44,816 nt of DNA from an uncultured bacterium (GTDB taxonomy: Bacteria; Bacillota; Clostridia; Oscillospirales; Oscillospiraceae). This document shows, piece after piece, positions 24,187 to 31,822 of the stretch (its first letter is position 1; every line of letters begins with the position of its first letter). Position numbers and translations under genes: made by a program. Location of the stretch: positions 1 to 44,816 of the forward strand of contig CASFCS010000016.1 in the NCBI GenBank assembly GCA_949293245.1, read 5' to 3'. The notes below the pieces were generated by a model. That model searched no databases, was not told where the DNA came from, and was given only the letters and a program-made list of their open reading frames with translations.

Positions 24187-25509
24187 TTACGGGTTCTCCA
24201 CCACGCAGTTGAGGAAGGCCTGGCGGTACACCTGGGCCGCCAGGAGCAGGTTGTCCACCCGCACCCGCTCGTTGGGCTGGTGCTCGCTGGTGGGGGCGGT
24301 GGGCAGGTTGGCCCCGAAGGCCACGCAGTTGTCAAAGGCCCGGGCATAGGTGGCCCCGGCGGAGATGTAGGGCTCGGTCTCCTCATCCCCGGTGACCGCC
24401 CGGTAGGCCCCCAGCAGGCTGACCACCAGGGGGCTGTCCAGAGGCACGTGGATGGGCCGCAGCCAGTCGTACTCCTCCGCGGTGAGGCCGTACTCCCCCG
24501 CCCTGGCCGCCACCAGGCCGAAGATCTCCTCCTTGGTCCGCCCCACCGGGAGGCGCAGGTCCAGGCACAGCTCCCCCCCGGTCCCGTCCCAGGAGAATTT
24601 GCCCAGGTTCACCGTCACCGGGCCGGAGAAGTCGGACAGGTCCTCCCCGGTGAAGCCCTCGAAGCGGAACTTGTCCTCCAGCACGTCGCTGGTAAACCGG
24701 ATGATATCGCCGGTATACCCTGCCTCCTTCAGAGCCCGGAGGAGGCGCAGGTTGGCGCTGACCCCCTTCCAGGGGTTCTTGGCGTGGGCCGTGGTCCCCT
24801 GGACCCGGATCTCCCCCTCTCCGGCGTGAAAGGGGTAGCCCAGCTTGTCCAGGGCCGCCTCCACCTGCCCATTCCGGGGACAGCTGGCCCAGGCGGACAC
24901 GGCGTTGAAGCTGTCGCCCCCCCGGCAGGGCACGGGGGCGGGCTGGGGCGAGCGCAGGCGCAGCTGCAGCAGGCCCTTCTCCGCATAGGTCAGGGGGAAG
25001 GTGGAGTCGGGGGTAAAGGCCGCCTGGGGGATCTCCTCCCGGGCGCAGTAGGCCTGGATGCAGCGCCACAGGTTCTCCTCGTCGGTGCCGAAGATGAAGC
25101 GCACCCGGTGATTGAGGGCATACCCGTCGTCCAGCAGGGATTTGAGGGCATAGGCCGCCGCCACCACGGGGCCCTTGTCATCCTGGGTGCCCCGGCCCCA
25201 CAGCCACCCGTCCTCCACCACCGGCTGGAAGGGGTCGTGGCTCCACCCGTCCTCCCGGCGGGCATTCACCACGTCCAGATGGCCCAGCACGCCGAAGAGG
25301 GGCCCCTCCCCTACCTCGGCCCAGCCGTACTTCCCGCCGGGGTCCTTGCAGGTGCGAAACCCCAGACCCGCCATCATCTCCAGGGCGGCGTCCAGACAGC
25401 GCTCCACCTCCCGCCCGAAGGGGGCCCCCTCCTCCCCCTGTGAGAGCACAGAGGGGATCTCCACCAGGCGGCACACATCCGCCACGATCCGGTCCCGATA
25501 ACGTCTCAT
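24187..25509 (-). CDS. M20-family dipeptidase (PepV-like)
   Basis: Zinc-dependent dipeptidase of about 440 residues. Metal ligands can be seen: His in GVLGHLDVV, Asp in GRGTQDDKGP, the catalytic/metal Glu pair in FGTDEENLW, and the C-terminal His in TSEHQPNE. Such enzymes split dipeptides in the cytosol. The start is the ATG at 25509 with GAGGAG about 9 bases upstream. It is divergent from a YfcC-type transporter, which may feed it peptides or amino acids; that link is inference. Confidence 0.9.
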   Translation of the reverse strand: MRRYRDRIVADVCRLVEIPSVLSQGEEGAPFGREVERCLDAALEMMAGLGFRTCKDPGGKYGWAEVGEGPLFGVLGHLDVVNARREDGWSHDPFQPVVEDGWLWGRGTQDDKGPVVAAAYALKSLLDDGYALNHRVRFIFGTDEENLWRCIQAYCAREEIPQAAFTPDSTFPLTYAEKGLLQLRLRSPQPAPVPCRGGDSFNAVSAWASCPRNGQVEAALDKLGYPFHAGEGEIRVQGTTAHAKNPWKGVSANLRLLRALKEAGYTGDIIRFTSDVLEDKFRFEGFTGEDLSDFSGPVTVNLGKFSWDGTGGELCLDLRLPVGRTKEEIFGLVAARAGEYGLTAEEYDWLRPIHVPLDSPLVVSLLGAYRAVTGDEETEPYISAGATYARAFDNCVAFGANLPTAPTSEHQPNERVRVDNLLLAAQVYRQAFLNCVVENP

Positions 25510-25584
25510 ATGAATCTCTCTCCTCAAAGAGCGCAGGCGCGCCCCGGTTTTTCAGGGCCTTTGCCCCTTCTTCCCTTTTGTATC

Positions 25585-25590
25585 ATTATA
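25585..25590 (-). promoter_or_regulatory. -10 box for the M20 dipeptidase
   Basis: Perfect TATAAT on the minus strand, about 70 bases before the dipeptidase start codon. No good -35 at 16-18 bases. On the plus strand the same segment contains weak TTGCCC-17-CATTAT boxes that could serve the transporter. Confidence 0.45.
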
Positions 25591-25596
25591 GAGGAG

Positions 25597-27084
25597 ATGC
25601 CCCACACCTATGTGATCATCTTTGGGGTCATCGTGCTGTGCGCCCTGCTGACCTATCTGGTCCCGGTGGGCAGCTTCGAGACCCAGGAGGTCTCCTACAT
25701 GGTGGGGGAGACGGAAAAGACCCGCACCGTGGTCATCCCCGAGAGCTTCCGCTATGAGTACGATGAGAACGGCCAGGCGGTGCGCAAGGGCGTGCCCCTG
25801 TTCGGCACCGAGGACTTCGGCGAGCAGGGCGTGCTCAACTACGTCTTTGAGGGCCTCACCTCGGGAGACAAGTGGGGCAGCGCCGTGGGCATCGTGGCCT
25901 TCATCCTGGTCATCGGCGGGGCCTTCGGCATCGTGATGCGTACCGGCGCCGTGGACGCCGGCATCCACGCCATGATCCGCCGCACGAAAGGCAAGGAGAT
26001 CATCCTCATCCCCGTGCTCTTCACCCTGTTCTCCCTGGGCGGCGCCGTGTTCGGCATGGGGGAGGAGGCCATCCCCTTCGCCATGATCGTGGTGCCCCTC
26101 ACCATTGCCATGGGCTATGATGCGGTGGTGGCGGTGTGCGTGACCTACGTGGCCACCCAGATCGGCTTTGCCACCAGCTGGATGAACCCCTTCGGCCTTG
26201 TGATCGCCCAGGGTATCTCCGGCGTGCCCGTGCTGTCGGGCGCCTTCTTCCGCATGGTGATGTGGACCGTTTTTACCGGGGCGGGCATCGCCTACACCAT
26301 GATCTACGCCCGGAAAATCAAGCGCAACCCCCTGCTGTCCGTGTCCTATGAGAGCGACGGGTACTACCGCACCCAGATGGCTGAGACCGAGAGCAGCCAG
26401 GTGGAGTTCAAGCTGGGCCAGGCCCTGGTGCTGCTGGTGATCCTGGCCACCATCGTGTGGACCGTGTGGGGCGTTGTGGTGAAGGGGTACTACATCCCGG
26501 AGATCGCCTCCCAGTTCTTTGTGATGGGCCTGGCGTCCGGCATCATCGGCTGCGTGTTCAAGCTCAACGGCATGAAGGCCTCCGACGTGGCCAGCTCCTT
26601 CCAGCGGGGAGCCGCCGACCTGGTGGGGGCCGCCATGGTGGTGGGCATGGCCCAGGGCATCGTCATCATCCTGGGGGGCACCGACGCCACCGAGCCCAGC
26701 GTGATGAACACCATCCTCAACTCCCTGGGCGGGGCCATCCAGGGCCTGCCCAGCATGCTGTCCGCCTGGCTCATGTACGTGTTCCAGAGCGTCTTTAACT
26801 TTTTCGTGGTCTCCGGCTCCGGCCAGGCGGCCCTCACCATGCCCATCATGGCCCCCCTGGCCGACTTTGCCGGGGTGTCCCGGCAGGTGGCGGTGCTGGC
26901 TTACCAGCTGGGCGACGGCCTGACCAACCTGATCGTGCCCACCTCCGGCTGCCTGCTGGGGGTGCTGGGCGTGGCCCGGCTGGAGTGGGGCAAGTGGGCC
27001 CGGTTCCAGATCAAGATGCAGGGAATCCTCTTCCTGCTGTCCACCATCTTTGTCCTGGTGGCGGTGGCCATCAACTTCTCCTGA
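25597..27084 (+). CDS. YfcC-family transporter
   Basis: About 495 residues and roughly 12 membrane helices. The start MPHTYVIIFGVIVLCALLTYLVPVGSFE is the typical YfcC opening; later marks are GGAFGIVMRTGAVDAGI, FSLGGAVFGMGEEAIPFAMI, and SGSGQAALTMPIMAPLADF. The family is placed in the DcuC/arginine-antiporter-like group; substrate not known. Start choice is uncertain. ATG 25597 immediately abuts GAGGAG with no spacing. An ATG at 25510 shares the CATATG of the divergent dipeptidase and has no ribosome site. Relatives carry a short charged prefix before MPHTY that is not seen here. Confidence 0.88.
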   Translation: MPHTYVIIFGVIVLCALLTYLVPVGSFETQEVSYMVGETEKTRTVVIPESFRYEYDENGQAVRKGVPLFGTEDFGEQGVLNYVFEGLTSGDKWGSAVGIVAFILVIGGAFGIVMRTGAVDAGIHAMIRRTKGKEIILIPVLFTLFSLGGAVFGMGEEAIPFAMIVVPLTIAMGYDAVVAVCVTYVATQIGFATSWMNPFGLVIAQGISGVPVLSGAFFRMVMWTVFTGAGIAYTMIYARKIKRNPLLSVSYESDGYYRTQMAETESSQVEFKLGQALVLLVILATIVWTVWGVVVKGYYIPEIASQFFVMGLASGIIGCVFKLNGMKASDVASSFQRGAADLVGAAMVVGMAQGIVIILGGTDATEPSVMNTILNSLGGAIQGLPSMLSAWLMYVFQSVFNFFVVSGSGQAALTMPIMAPLADFAGVSRQVAVLAYQLGDGLTNLIVPTSGCLLGVLGVARLEWGKWARFQIKMQGILFLLSTIFVLVAVAINFS

Positions 27085-27085
27085 G

Positions 27086-27176
27086 CACGCTTCAAAAAAA
27101 TGCAAGCATTTTTTTGAGGGGATGCAGCCTGCAAGACACATTCCGTTGCTTGCATAGACTTTGGCTTTTTCGACAG
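27086..27176. repeat. Short copy of a palindromic intergenic repeat
   Basis: Begins CACGCTTCAAAAAAATGC and contains the dyad AAAAAAATGC-AA-GCATTTTTTT, then TGCAAGACACATTCCGTT and ends CTTTTTCGACAG. The same blocks occur at 33181-33409, where about 140 further bases separate them. So this is an internally shortened copy of the same element. Confidence 0.85.
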
Positions 27177-27180
27177 TCCG

Positions 27181-27216
27181 TGTGGGGCGCCGGCACAGCC
27201 GGCGCCCCACAGCGTT
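27181..27216 (+). terminator. Hairpin downstream of the YfcC gene
   Basis: Perfect 14-bp stem TGTGGGGCGCCGGC with ACA loop, followed by GCGTTT. A weak T-run, but the position fits the end of the transporter transcript. Confidence 0.6.
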
Positions 27217-27223
27217 TCTCCCA

Positions 27224-27251
27224 TTGCAAAGGCGGACAGATTTGGTACAAT
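27224..27251 (+). promoter_or_regulatory. Promoter of the small acidic protein and alcohol dehydrogenase
   Basis: TTGCAA (27224-27229), 16-base spacer, TACAAT (27246-27251), about 33 bases before the start at 27285. Confidence 0.7.
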
Positions 27252-27284
27252 AGCAGTAACACCATGAAAAAGGAGGGGTGCCCC

Positions 27285-27506
27285 ATGGGCAAGCTCATTC
27301 CCTTCGGGAAGAACCCGGCGGCAGAGGACCGGGACGCCCTGCTGGCCGCCCTGGCCGCCGTCCGGGAGGAGATCGCCCGGCTGGATCTGGAGGAGCCGGA
27401 GGACATGGACAGCGAGGCCCACACCCTCTGGGGTGACCGGCACGAGGAGCTGGAGGACCAGGCGGACGACATCCTGGACCTGCTGGATACCCTGCCCTCC
27501 CCCTGA
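27285..27506 (+). CDS. Small acidic hypothetical protein, 73 residues
   Basis: Start at the ATG 9 bases after AAAAAGGAGG; an earlier ATG at 27264 would overlap the ribosome site. Strongly acidic and helical (REEIARLDLEEPEDMDSE, HEELEDQADDILDLLDTL), likely a short coiled coil. No family recognised. It is followed after 40 bases by an alcohol dehydrogenase and probably co-transcribed with it. Confidence 0.7.
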   Translation: MGKLIPFGKNPAAEDRDALLAALAAVREEIARLDLEEPEDMDSEAHTLWGDRHEELEDQADDILDLLDTLPSP

Positions 27507-27546
27507 CCTGTCCCGCCATGTAAAATAAACCCAAGGAGGCGTTTTC

Positions 27547-28590
27547 ATGCTGGCCTATACCTACACCGCCCCGGGCCGATTTGAACTGCTGGACAAGCCC
27601 CGCCCCGCCATTCTTCACCCCCGGGACGCCATCGTCCGGGTGACCCTCTCCTCCATCTGCACCAGCGACCTGCACATCAAGCACGGCTCCGTGCCCCGGG
27701 CGGTGCCCGGCATCACCGTGGGCCACGAGATGGTGGGGGTAGTGGAGGAGGTGGGCTCCGCCCTCACCGCCCTGCACCCCGGGGACCGGGTGGCGGTGAA
27801 CGTGGAGACCTTCTGCGGGGAATGCTACTTCTGCCGCCACGGGTGGGTGAACAACTGCACCGATCCCCAGGGGGGCTGGGCCCTGGGCTGCCGCATAGAC
27901 GGGGGTCAGGCGGAGTACGTGCGGGTCCCTTACGCCGACCAGGGCCTCACCCCCATCCCGCCCTCCGTCACCGACCGGCAGGCCCTCTTTGTGGGGGACA
28001 TCCTGGCCACGGGCTACTGGGCGGCGGACATCTCCCAAATCACGGCGGAGGACACAGTGCTCATCATCGGCGGCGGCCCCACCGGGATCTGCACCCTCCA
28101 GTGCGTGCTTCTCCAGGGGCCCCGGCGGGTCATCCTGTGTGAGAAGGACCCCCTGCGCCTGGCCTTTGTCCGGGCCCGCTACCCCCAGGTGCTCACCGTG
28201 GGGCCGGAGGAGGCGGCGGACTTTGTCCGCGCCCACAGCGACCACGGCGGGGCCGACCGGGTGCTGGAGGTGGCCGGCGGGGCGGACACCTTCTCCCTGG
28301 CCTGGCAGTGCGCCCGGCCCAACGCCATCGTCACCGTGGTGGCCCTGTACGACGGCCCCCAGGTCCTGCCCCTGCCGGAGATGTACGGCAAGAACCTCAC
28401 CTTCAAGACCGGCGGAGTGGACGGGTGTCGATGCGGCGAGATCCTCTCCCTCATCGCCGCGGGCAGGCTGGACACCACCTCCCTCATCACCCACACCTAT
28501 CCCCTGGCGGACATCGCCGCGGCCTATGACCTGTTTGAGTCCCGCCGGGACGGGGTCATCAAGGTGGCCATTCAGGGGCCGGAGGGCTGA
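27547..28590 (+). CDS. Zinc-dependent alcohol dehydrogenase (MDR family)
   Basis: 347 residues. Catalytic zinc ligands Cys38, His60-Glu61 and possibly Asp151. Structural zinc site Cys90, Cys93, Cys96, Cys104 (CGECYFC, then NNC). Nucleotide-binding IIGGGPTGIC near 173-182. Belongs to the medium-chain dehydrogenase family that oxidises secondary alcohols or polyols with NAD(P)+; the exact substrate cannot be told. AAGGAGG precedes the ATG. Confidence 0.92.
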   Translation: MLAYTYTAPGRFELLDKPRPAILHPRDAIVRVTLSSICTSDLHIKHGSVPRAVPGITVGHEMVGVVEEVGSALTALHPGDRVAVNVETFCGECYFCRHGWVNNCTDPQGGWALGCRIDGGQAEYVRVPYADQGLTPIPPSVTDRQALFVGDILATGYWAADISQITAEDTVLIIGGGPTGICTLQCVLLQGPRRVILCEKDPLRLAFVRARYPQVLTVGPEEAADFVRAHSDHGGADRVLEVAGGADTFSLAWQCARPNAIVTVVALYDGPQVLPLPEMYGKNLTFKTGGVDGCRCGEILSLIAAGRLDTTSLITHTYPLADIAAAYDLFESRRDGVIKVAIQGPEG

Positions 28591-28640
28591 CAGGATATGA
28601 AAAAGGTCTGTCACAAAATGCACAGACTGCACAAAACCCC

Positions 28641-28751
28641 GTCATTCCGAGAAAAACGGCCGCCCGGTGGGCGGCCGTTTTTCGTGGGAATCCGCCTTCC
28701 TTGCCGGGAATCCGGATTGCCACGCCAGTGTGCCCACTGGCTCGCAATGAC
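28641..28751. repeat. GTCATT...AATGAC inverted-repeat element
   Basis: 111 bases bounded by GTCATTCCGAG (28641-28651) and CTCGCAATGAC (28741-28751), which are inverted repeats with one mismatch. It holds a GC-rich hairpin (28652-28683, AAAAACGGCCGCC stem followed by TTTTT) that can also terminate the alcohol dehydrogenase transcript, plus a GGGAATCCG segment twice. The layout is that of small non-coding REP/MITE-type repeats. Confidence 0.7.
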
Positions 28752-28797
28752 AGGTATGTGCAAAATGTCAATTCTGCAACAGACCCTTTTCAGGAGC

Positions 28798-28834
28798 AAA
28801 AAAAGAAACACCAGCCTGTTGGCTGGTGTTTCTT
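28798..28834 (-). terminator. Terminator of the tRNA operon
   Basis: Minus strand: AAGAAACACCAGCC stem, short loop, GGCTGGTGTTTCTT, then TTTTT. Lies two bases after the CCA end of tRNA-Cys. Confidence 0.92.
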
Positions 28835-28835
28835 C

Positions 28836-28909
28836 TGGAGGCGCCACCCAGAATCGAACTGGGGATGGAGATTTTGCAGACCTCTGCCTTACCGCTTGGC
28901 TATGGCGCC
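28836..28909 (-). tRNA. tRNA-Cys (GCA)
   Basis: Minus strand cloverleaf of 74 bases with encoded CCA. Acceptor GGCGCCA pairs with TGGCGCC; anticodon loop CTGCAAA gives GCA; T-loop TTCGATT. Last tRNA of the five-gene operon. Confidence 0.95.
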
Positions 28910-28962
28910 GTATGTACCGCTGGTACGGTACAACCTCCCTTTGCCCTGCCCGCAGGCCGGAC

Positions 28963-29004
28963 GCTGAGAAAAAACTGGAGCGAGTGACGAGGCTCGAACT
29001 CGCT
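28963..29004 (-). repeat. Duplicated 3' end of tRNA-Gly (partial tRNA remnant)
   Basis: A 42-base exact copy of 29135-29176: the trailer plus the CCA end, acceptor 3' strand and T-arm of tRNA-Gly. The copy then diverges into 120 bases of unrelated, hairpin-rich sequence (29005-29126) before the intact tRNA-Gly. The repeat may reach back to about 28955. There is no complete cloverleaf here. It may be a scar of integration at the tRNA 3' end or of a tandem duplication. Confidence 0.85.
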
Positions 29005-29147
29005 TCCGCACCCACAAAAGCGCTGCTTTTGCGGGGCCCGCACCTCTTGATTTCACCGCCCACGGCACGCCGTGGGCGCGGGTGGAGGCAGCGAGTTCTC
29101 CGCTGTCCACCCTTCTGATCTCTCAAAGCCGGGTGCTGAGAAAAAAC

Positions 29148-29223
29148 TGGAGCGAGTGACGAGGCTCGAACTCGCTACCTCCACCTTGGCAAGGTGGCGC
29201 TCTACCAGATGAGCTACACTCGC
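29148..29223 (-). tRNA. tRNA-Gly (GCC)
   Basis: 76 bases with CCA; acceptor GCGAGTG/CACTCGC, anticodon loop TTGCCAA gives GCC, T-loop TTCGAGC. Confidence 0.96.
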
Positions 29224-29246
29224 AGATCGGGACCCACAGGGTCCCA

Positions 29247-29322
29247 TGGTGCCTCCGGCCGGAATCGAACCAGCGACACGGGGATTTTCAGTCCCCTGCT
29301 CTACCAACTGAGCTACAGAGGC
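29247..29322 (-). tRNA. tRNA-Phe (GAA)
   Basis: 76 bases with CCA; acceptor GCCTCTG/CGGAGGC, anticodon loop CTGAAAA gives GAA, T-loop TTCGATT. Confidence 0.96.
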
Positions 29323-29325
29323 ATA

Positions 29326-29402
<77 letters not shown>

Positions 29403-29408
29403 ATATGG

Positions 29409-29484
29409 TGGTGGGAACAACAGGGCTCGAACCTGTGACATCATGCTTGTAAGGCATGCGCTCTACCAGCTGAGCTATGCTCCC
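29409..29484 (-). tRNA. tRNA-Val (TAC)
   Basis: 76 bases with CCA; acceptor GGGAGCA/TGTTCCC, anticodon loop CTTACAA gives TAC, T-loop TTCGAGC. First tRNA after the promoter. Confidence 0.96.
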
Positions 29485-29523
29485 GGGCCTTTCGTTTCCG
29501 ACACCCGCCGGACGACGAATGTT

Positions 29524-29552
29524 ATTATACAAAACATGGGGCCCGCTGTCAA
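29524..29552 (-). promoter_or_regulatory. Consensus promoter of the tRNA operon
   Basis: Minus strand: TTGACA (29547-29552), 17-base spacer, TATAAT (29524-29529), a perfect sigma-A promoter as expected for stable RNA genes. Confidence 0.95.
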
Positions 29553-29611
29553 CAGAAAATTAAGATTTTTTTCGGGGCCGCCCGGAGGCGGCCCCGGTCC
29601 TCTTTAAATCG

Positions 29612-30493
29612 TCACGATGTGGCCGAGCGCAGCAGCTCCTCCAGCTCCTGGGCGGTAAAGTCGTACACCGCGTCGCAGAACTGACAGGTGAGCTGGGCGA
29701 AGCCCTGCTGGTCGATCATCTCCCGCAGCTCCTTGGCCCCCAGGCTGATGAGGGCCCGGCTCACCCGCTCCCGGGAGCAGTAGCACCGGTACTCCACCCC
29801 GGCGCGCTCCAGCACCTCACTCTCAAAGCCCTCCAGCACCTGGCGGAGCATCTCCTCGGCGGACACGCCCCGGTCCATCACCTGGCTCACAGGGCCCAGG
29901 GCGGCAATGTTCTGCTCCAGCAGGGTGATGGTCTCCTCCGGCGCGCCGGGCAGAAGCTGCACCAGGAACCCCCCGGCGGCGGTCACGCCCCCGTCAGGCG
30001 CCACCAGCACCCCCAGGGCGCAGGCGGTGGGGATCTGCTCGCTCTCCACAAAGTAGGCGGCGATGTCCTCGGCGATCTCGCCCCCCACCAGCTGGATGCT
30101 GCCCACATAGGGCTCCTTGAGCCCCAGGTCCTTGATGACGGTGATCTCCCCGTCCTGTCCCACGGCGCTGCCCACGTCCAGCTTCCCCGGGGCCTTCCGG
30201 GGCAGGTCCACCGCCCCGTTCTGCACATAGCCCCGGACATTGCCCTCACTGTCCGACACGGCGGTGATGGTGCCCAGGGGGCCGCCCCCCCGGATGCGCA
30301 GGGTGAGGGAGCTCCCCTCCCCCTTCAGGTCGCTGCCCATCATGGAGGCCCCCATGAGGGTCCGCCCCAGGGCCGCCGTGGCCACGGGCCAGGTCTTATG
30401 GATCTGACGGGCCCGCTCCACCATCTCCCGGCCGGAGATGGCCATGGCCTTCACATACCCGTCGGTGGTGATCATGCGAATGAGTTCATCCAT
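29612..30493 (-). CDS. hslO: Redox-regulated chaperone Hsp33
   Basis: 293 residues. The C-terminal zinc/redox switch is Cys237-x-Cys239 and Cys270-x-x-Cys273 (YRCYCSRERV and TCQFCDAVY). Under oxidative stress these form disulfides and turn Hsp33 into a holdase that prevents aggregation. The N-terminal domain starts DELIRMITTDGYVKA as in the family. It begins 2 bases after the methyltransferase stop, so it is the last gene of the yerC-methyltransferase-hslO operon. A GC-rich hairpin lies at 29573-29598, without a usable T-run. Confidence 0.96.
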   Translation of the reverse strand: MDELIRMITTDGYVKAMAISGREMVERARQIHKTWPVATAALGRTLMGASMMGSDLKGEGSSLTLRIRGGGPLGTITAVSDSEGNVRGYVQNGAVDLPRKAPGKLDVGSAVGQDGEITVIKDLGLKEPYVGSIQLVGGEIAEDIAAYFVESEQIPTACALGVLVAPDGGVTAAGGFLVQLLPGAPEETITLLEQNIAALGPVSQVMDRGVSAEEMLRQVLEGFESEVLERAGVEYRCYCSRERVSRALISLGAKELREMIDQQGFAQLTCQFCDAVYDFTAQELEELLRSATS

Positions 30494-30495
30494 GG

Positions 30496-31245
30496 TTACT
30501 GTGTTTCCTTTCGTGATACAAAGAAGATGCGCTGGTCCTCCGGCGTGGGGGGCCGCATTTTCAGGGGGCCGTACTGCTTCACGGCGGAAAAGCCCGCCTC
30601 CTTTAAATATGCCTCCAGCTCCTCAGGCTCGTAGGCGTACTCCTCATGGACCTCCTCCCCCCGGCTCCAGCGGCCGTCCGCCTCCCGGCGGAAGATGTCC
30701 ATGCCGTAGGTGCACAGCCGCCGGCGGGGGGAGTAGCTGCCCCGCCAGACGCAGTAGACGTCCTCATCCTCGTCCAGAAAGACCTGTCCGTCCACGGCGG
30801 CCAGGGCGGCGGGGGTGCGGATGTCAAAAAGGAAGATGCCCCCCGGGTTCAGGGCCTGGTACACCCGGCTGAAGGCGGAGCGCAGGCTCCGGGGCCGGGT
30901 GACATAGTTGACGCTGTCCAGGCAGCACACGCAGGCGTCCACCCCCTCCGCCAGCTTAAGGCGGGCCATGTCCTGACACACCAGAAGGGGCGGGGGGTCC
31001 AGCTCCCCGCACTTGTCCCAGGCCACCGCCAGCATATCGGGGGACCGGTCCACCCCGGTGACCCGGTATCCCCGCTCCGCCAGCTCCCACGTGAGGGAGC
31101 CCGTGCCGCAGGCCAGGTCCAGCACCGTCTCCACCGGCCGCCCCGCCCGGCGAAAGTGCCGCTGGAGGTAGTCTGCCCACCGGCTGTAGCGCACATCCTC
31201 CGTCAGGGCGTCATAGCTGTCCGCCAGAAATCCGTAGCTGCTCAC
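30496..31245 (-). CDS. SAM-dependent methyltransferase (class I)
   Basis: 249 residues. SAM-binding motif I LDLACGTGSLTWEL (about 42-55), motif II in VTGVDRSPDMLAVA, then CCLDSVNYV and NPGGIFLFDI. This is a Methyltransf-type small-molecule or RNA methyltransferase of unknown substrate, similar in layout to YqeM/DUF4942-like clostridial proteins. It overlaps yerC by 4 bases and runs into hslO, so expression is coupled. Confidence 0.88.
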   Translation of the reverse strand: MSSYGFLADSYDALTEDVRYSRWADYLQRHFRRAGRPVETVLDLACGTGSLTWELAERGYRVTGVDRSPDMLAVAWDKCGELDPPPLLVCQDMARLKLAEGVDACVCCLDSVNYVTRPRSLRSAFSRVYQALNPGGIFLFDIRTPAALAAVDGQVFLDEDEDVYCVWRGSYSPRRRLCTYGMDIFRREADGRWSRGEEVHEEYAYEPEELEAYLKEAGFSAVKQYGPLKMRPPTPEDQRIFFVSRKETQ

Positions 31246-31544
31246 TGGCGCTCCTTGAGCATATCCCGCACCCGGGGCAGCACCTCTTTATAGCCGTCCG
31301 CCCCGTACTGCAGCGAGCGGTTCACCCGGCTGATGGTGGCGCTGGAGGCCCCGGTGCGCTCCAGGATATCGTTGTAGATCATGCCCTCGTTGAGAAGAAT
31401 GGCCACCTCAAAGCGCTGCTCCATGGCCCGCAGCTCCGCCACGGTGCACAGGTCCTGAAAAAACTTCTTGCACTCGTCCAGATCTTTCAGGGTGAGAATG
31501 GCCTCGTAGAGCACGTCGCTCCTGGCCTTTTCCTTTTTTTCCAT
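31242..31544 (-). CDS. YerC/YecD-family TrpR-like DNA-binding protein
   Basis: 100 residues, all helical. The TrpR-type helix-turn-helix is seen in GMIYNDILERTGASSATISRVNRSL. B. subtilis YerC is of this family; its target is unknown. I start it at ATG 31544, with GGAGG 8 bases upstream; an ATG five codons earlier would contain the ribosome site. First gene of the operon, from the promoter at 31622-31650. Confidence 0.9.
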   Translation of the reverse strand: MEKKEKARSDVLYEAILTLKDLDECKKFFQDLCTVAELRAMEQRFEVAILLNEGMIYNDILERTGASSATISRVNRSLQYGADGYKEVLPRVRDMLKERQ

Positions 31545-31621
31545 ACAGTCTGCCTCCATATAGTCCTCAGCCCCATATATGCGCCCGGCGGAACTGAGTG
31601 TATTTTCGTTCAGTAAAATTT

Positions 31622-31650
31622 ATTTTACCATGCCGGAATACCAAAGTAAA
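31622..31650 (-). promoter_or_regulatory. Promoter of yerC-methyltransferase-hslO
   Basis: Minus strand: TTTACT (31645-31650), 17-base spacer, TAAAAT (31622-31627). Confidence 0.72.
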
Positions 31651-31720
31651 GTATGAAAGCATCCCGCCGCCGGCCGGGGGGCCGGGGGCGGAAAAGCGGC
31701 ATTTTCCCAGCAAGAATTTC

Positions 31721-31749
31721 TTGCGCTGTGGCGGAAAAGCGGGTATAAT
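31721..31749 (+). promoter_or_regulatory. Promoter of purA
   Basis: TTGCGC (31721-31726), 17-base spacer, TATAAT (31744-31749). Divergent from the yerC promoter. Confidence 0.82.
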
Positions 31750-31822
31750 AGCTGTGTTCTCAGGCCGGATAAGGCAAATCCACCCTGCGTGGTTGCGAAT
31801 CCCGGCCATGGAGGAACTGTAT

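Noticed and set aside
29053-29307. 84-residue minus-strand frame in the tRNA cluster
   Set aside because: Reads through tRNA-Gly and tRNA-Phe; a common false gene over tRNAs.
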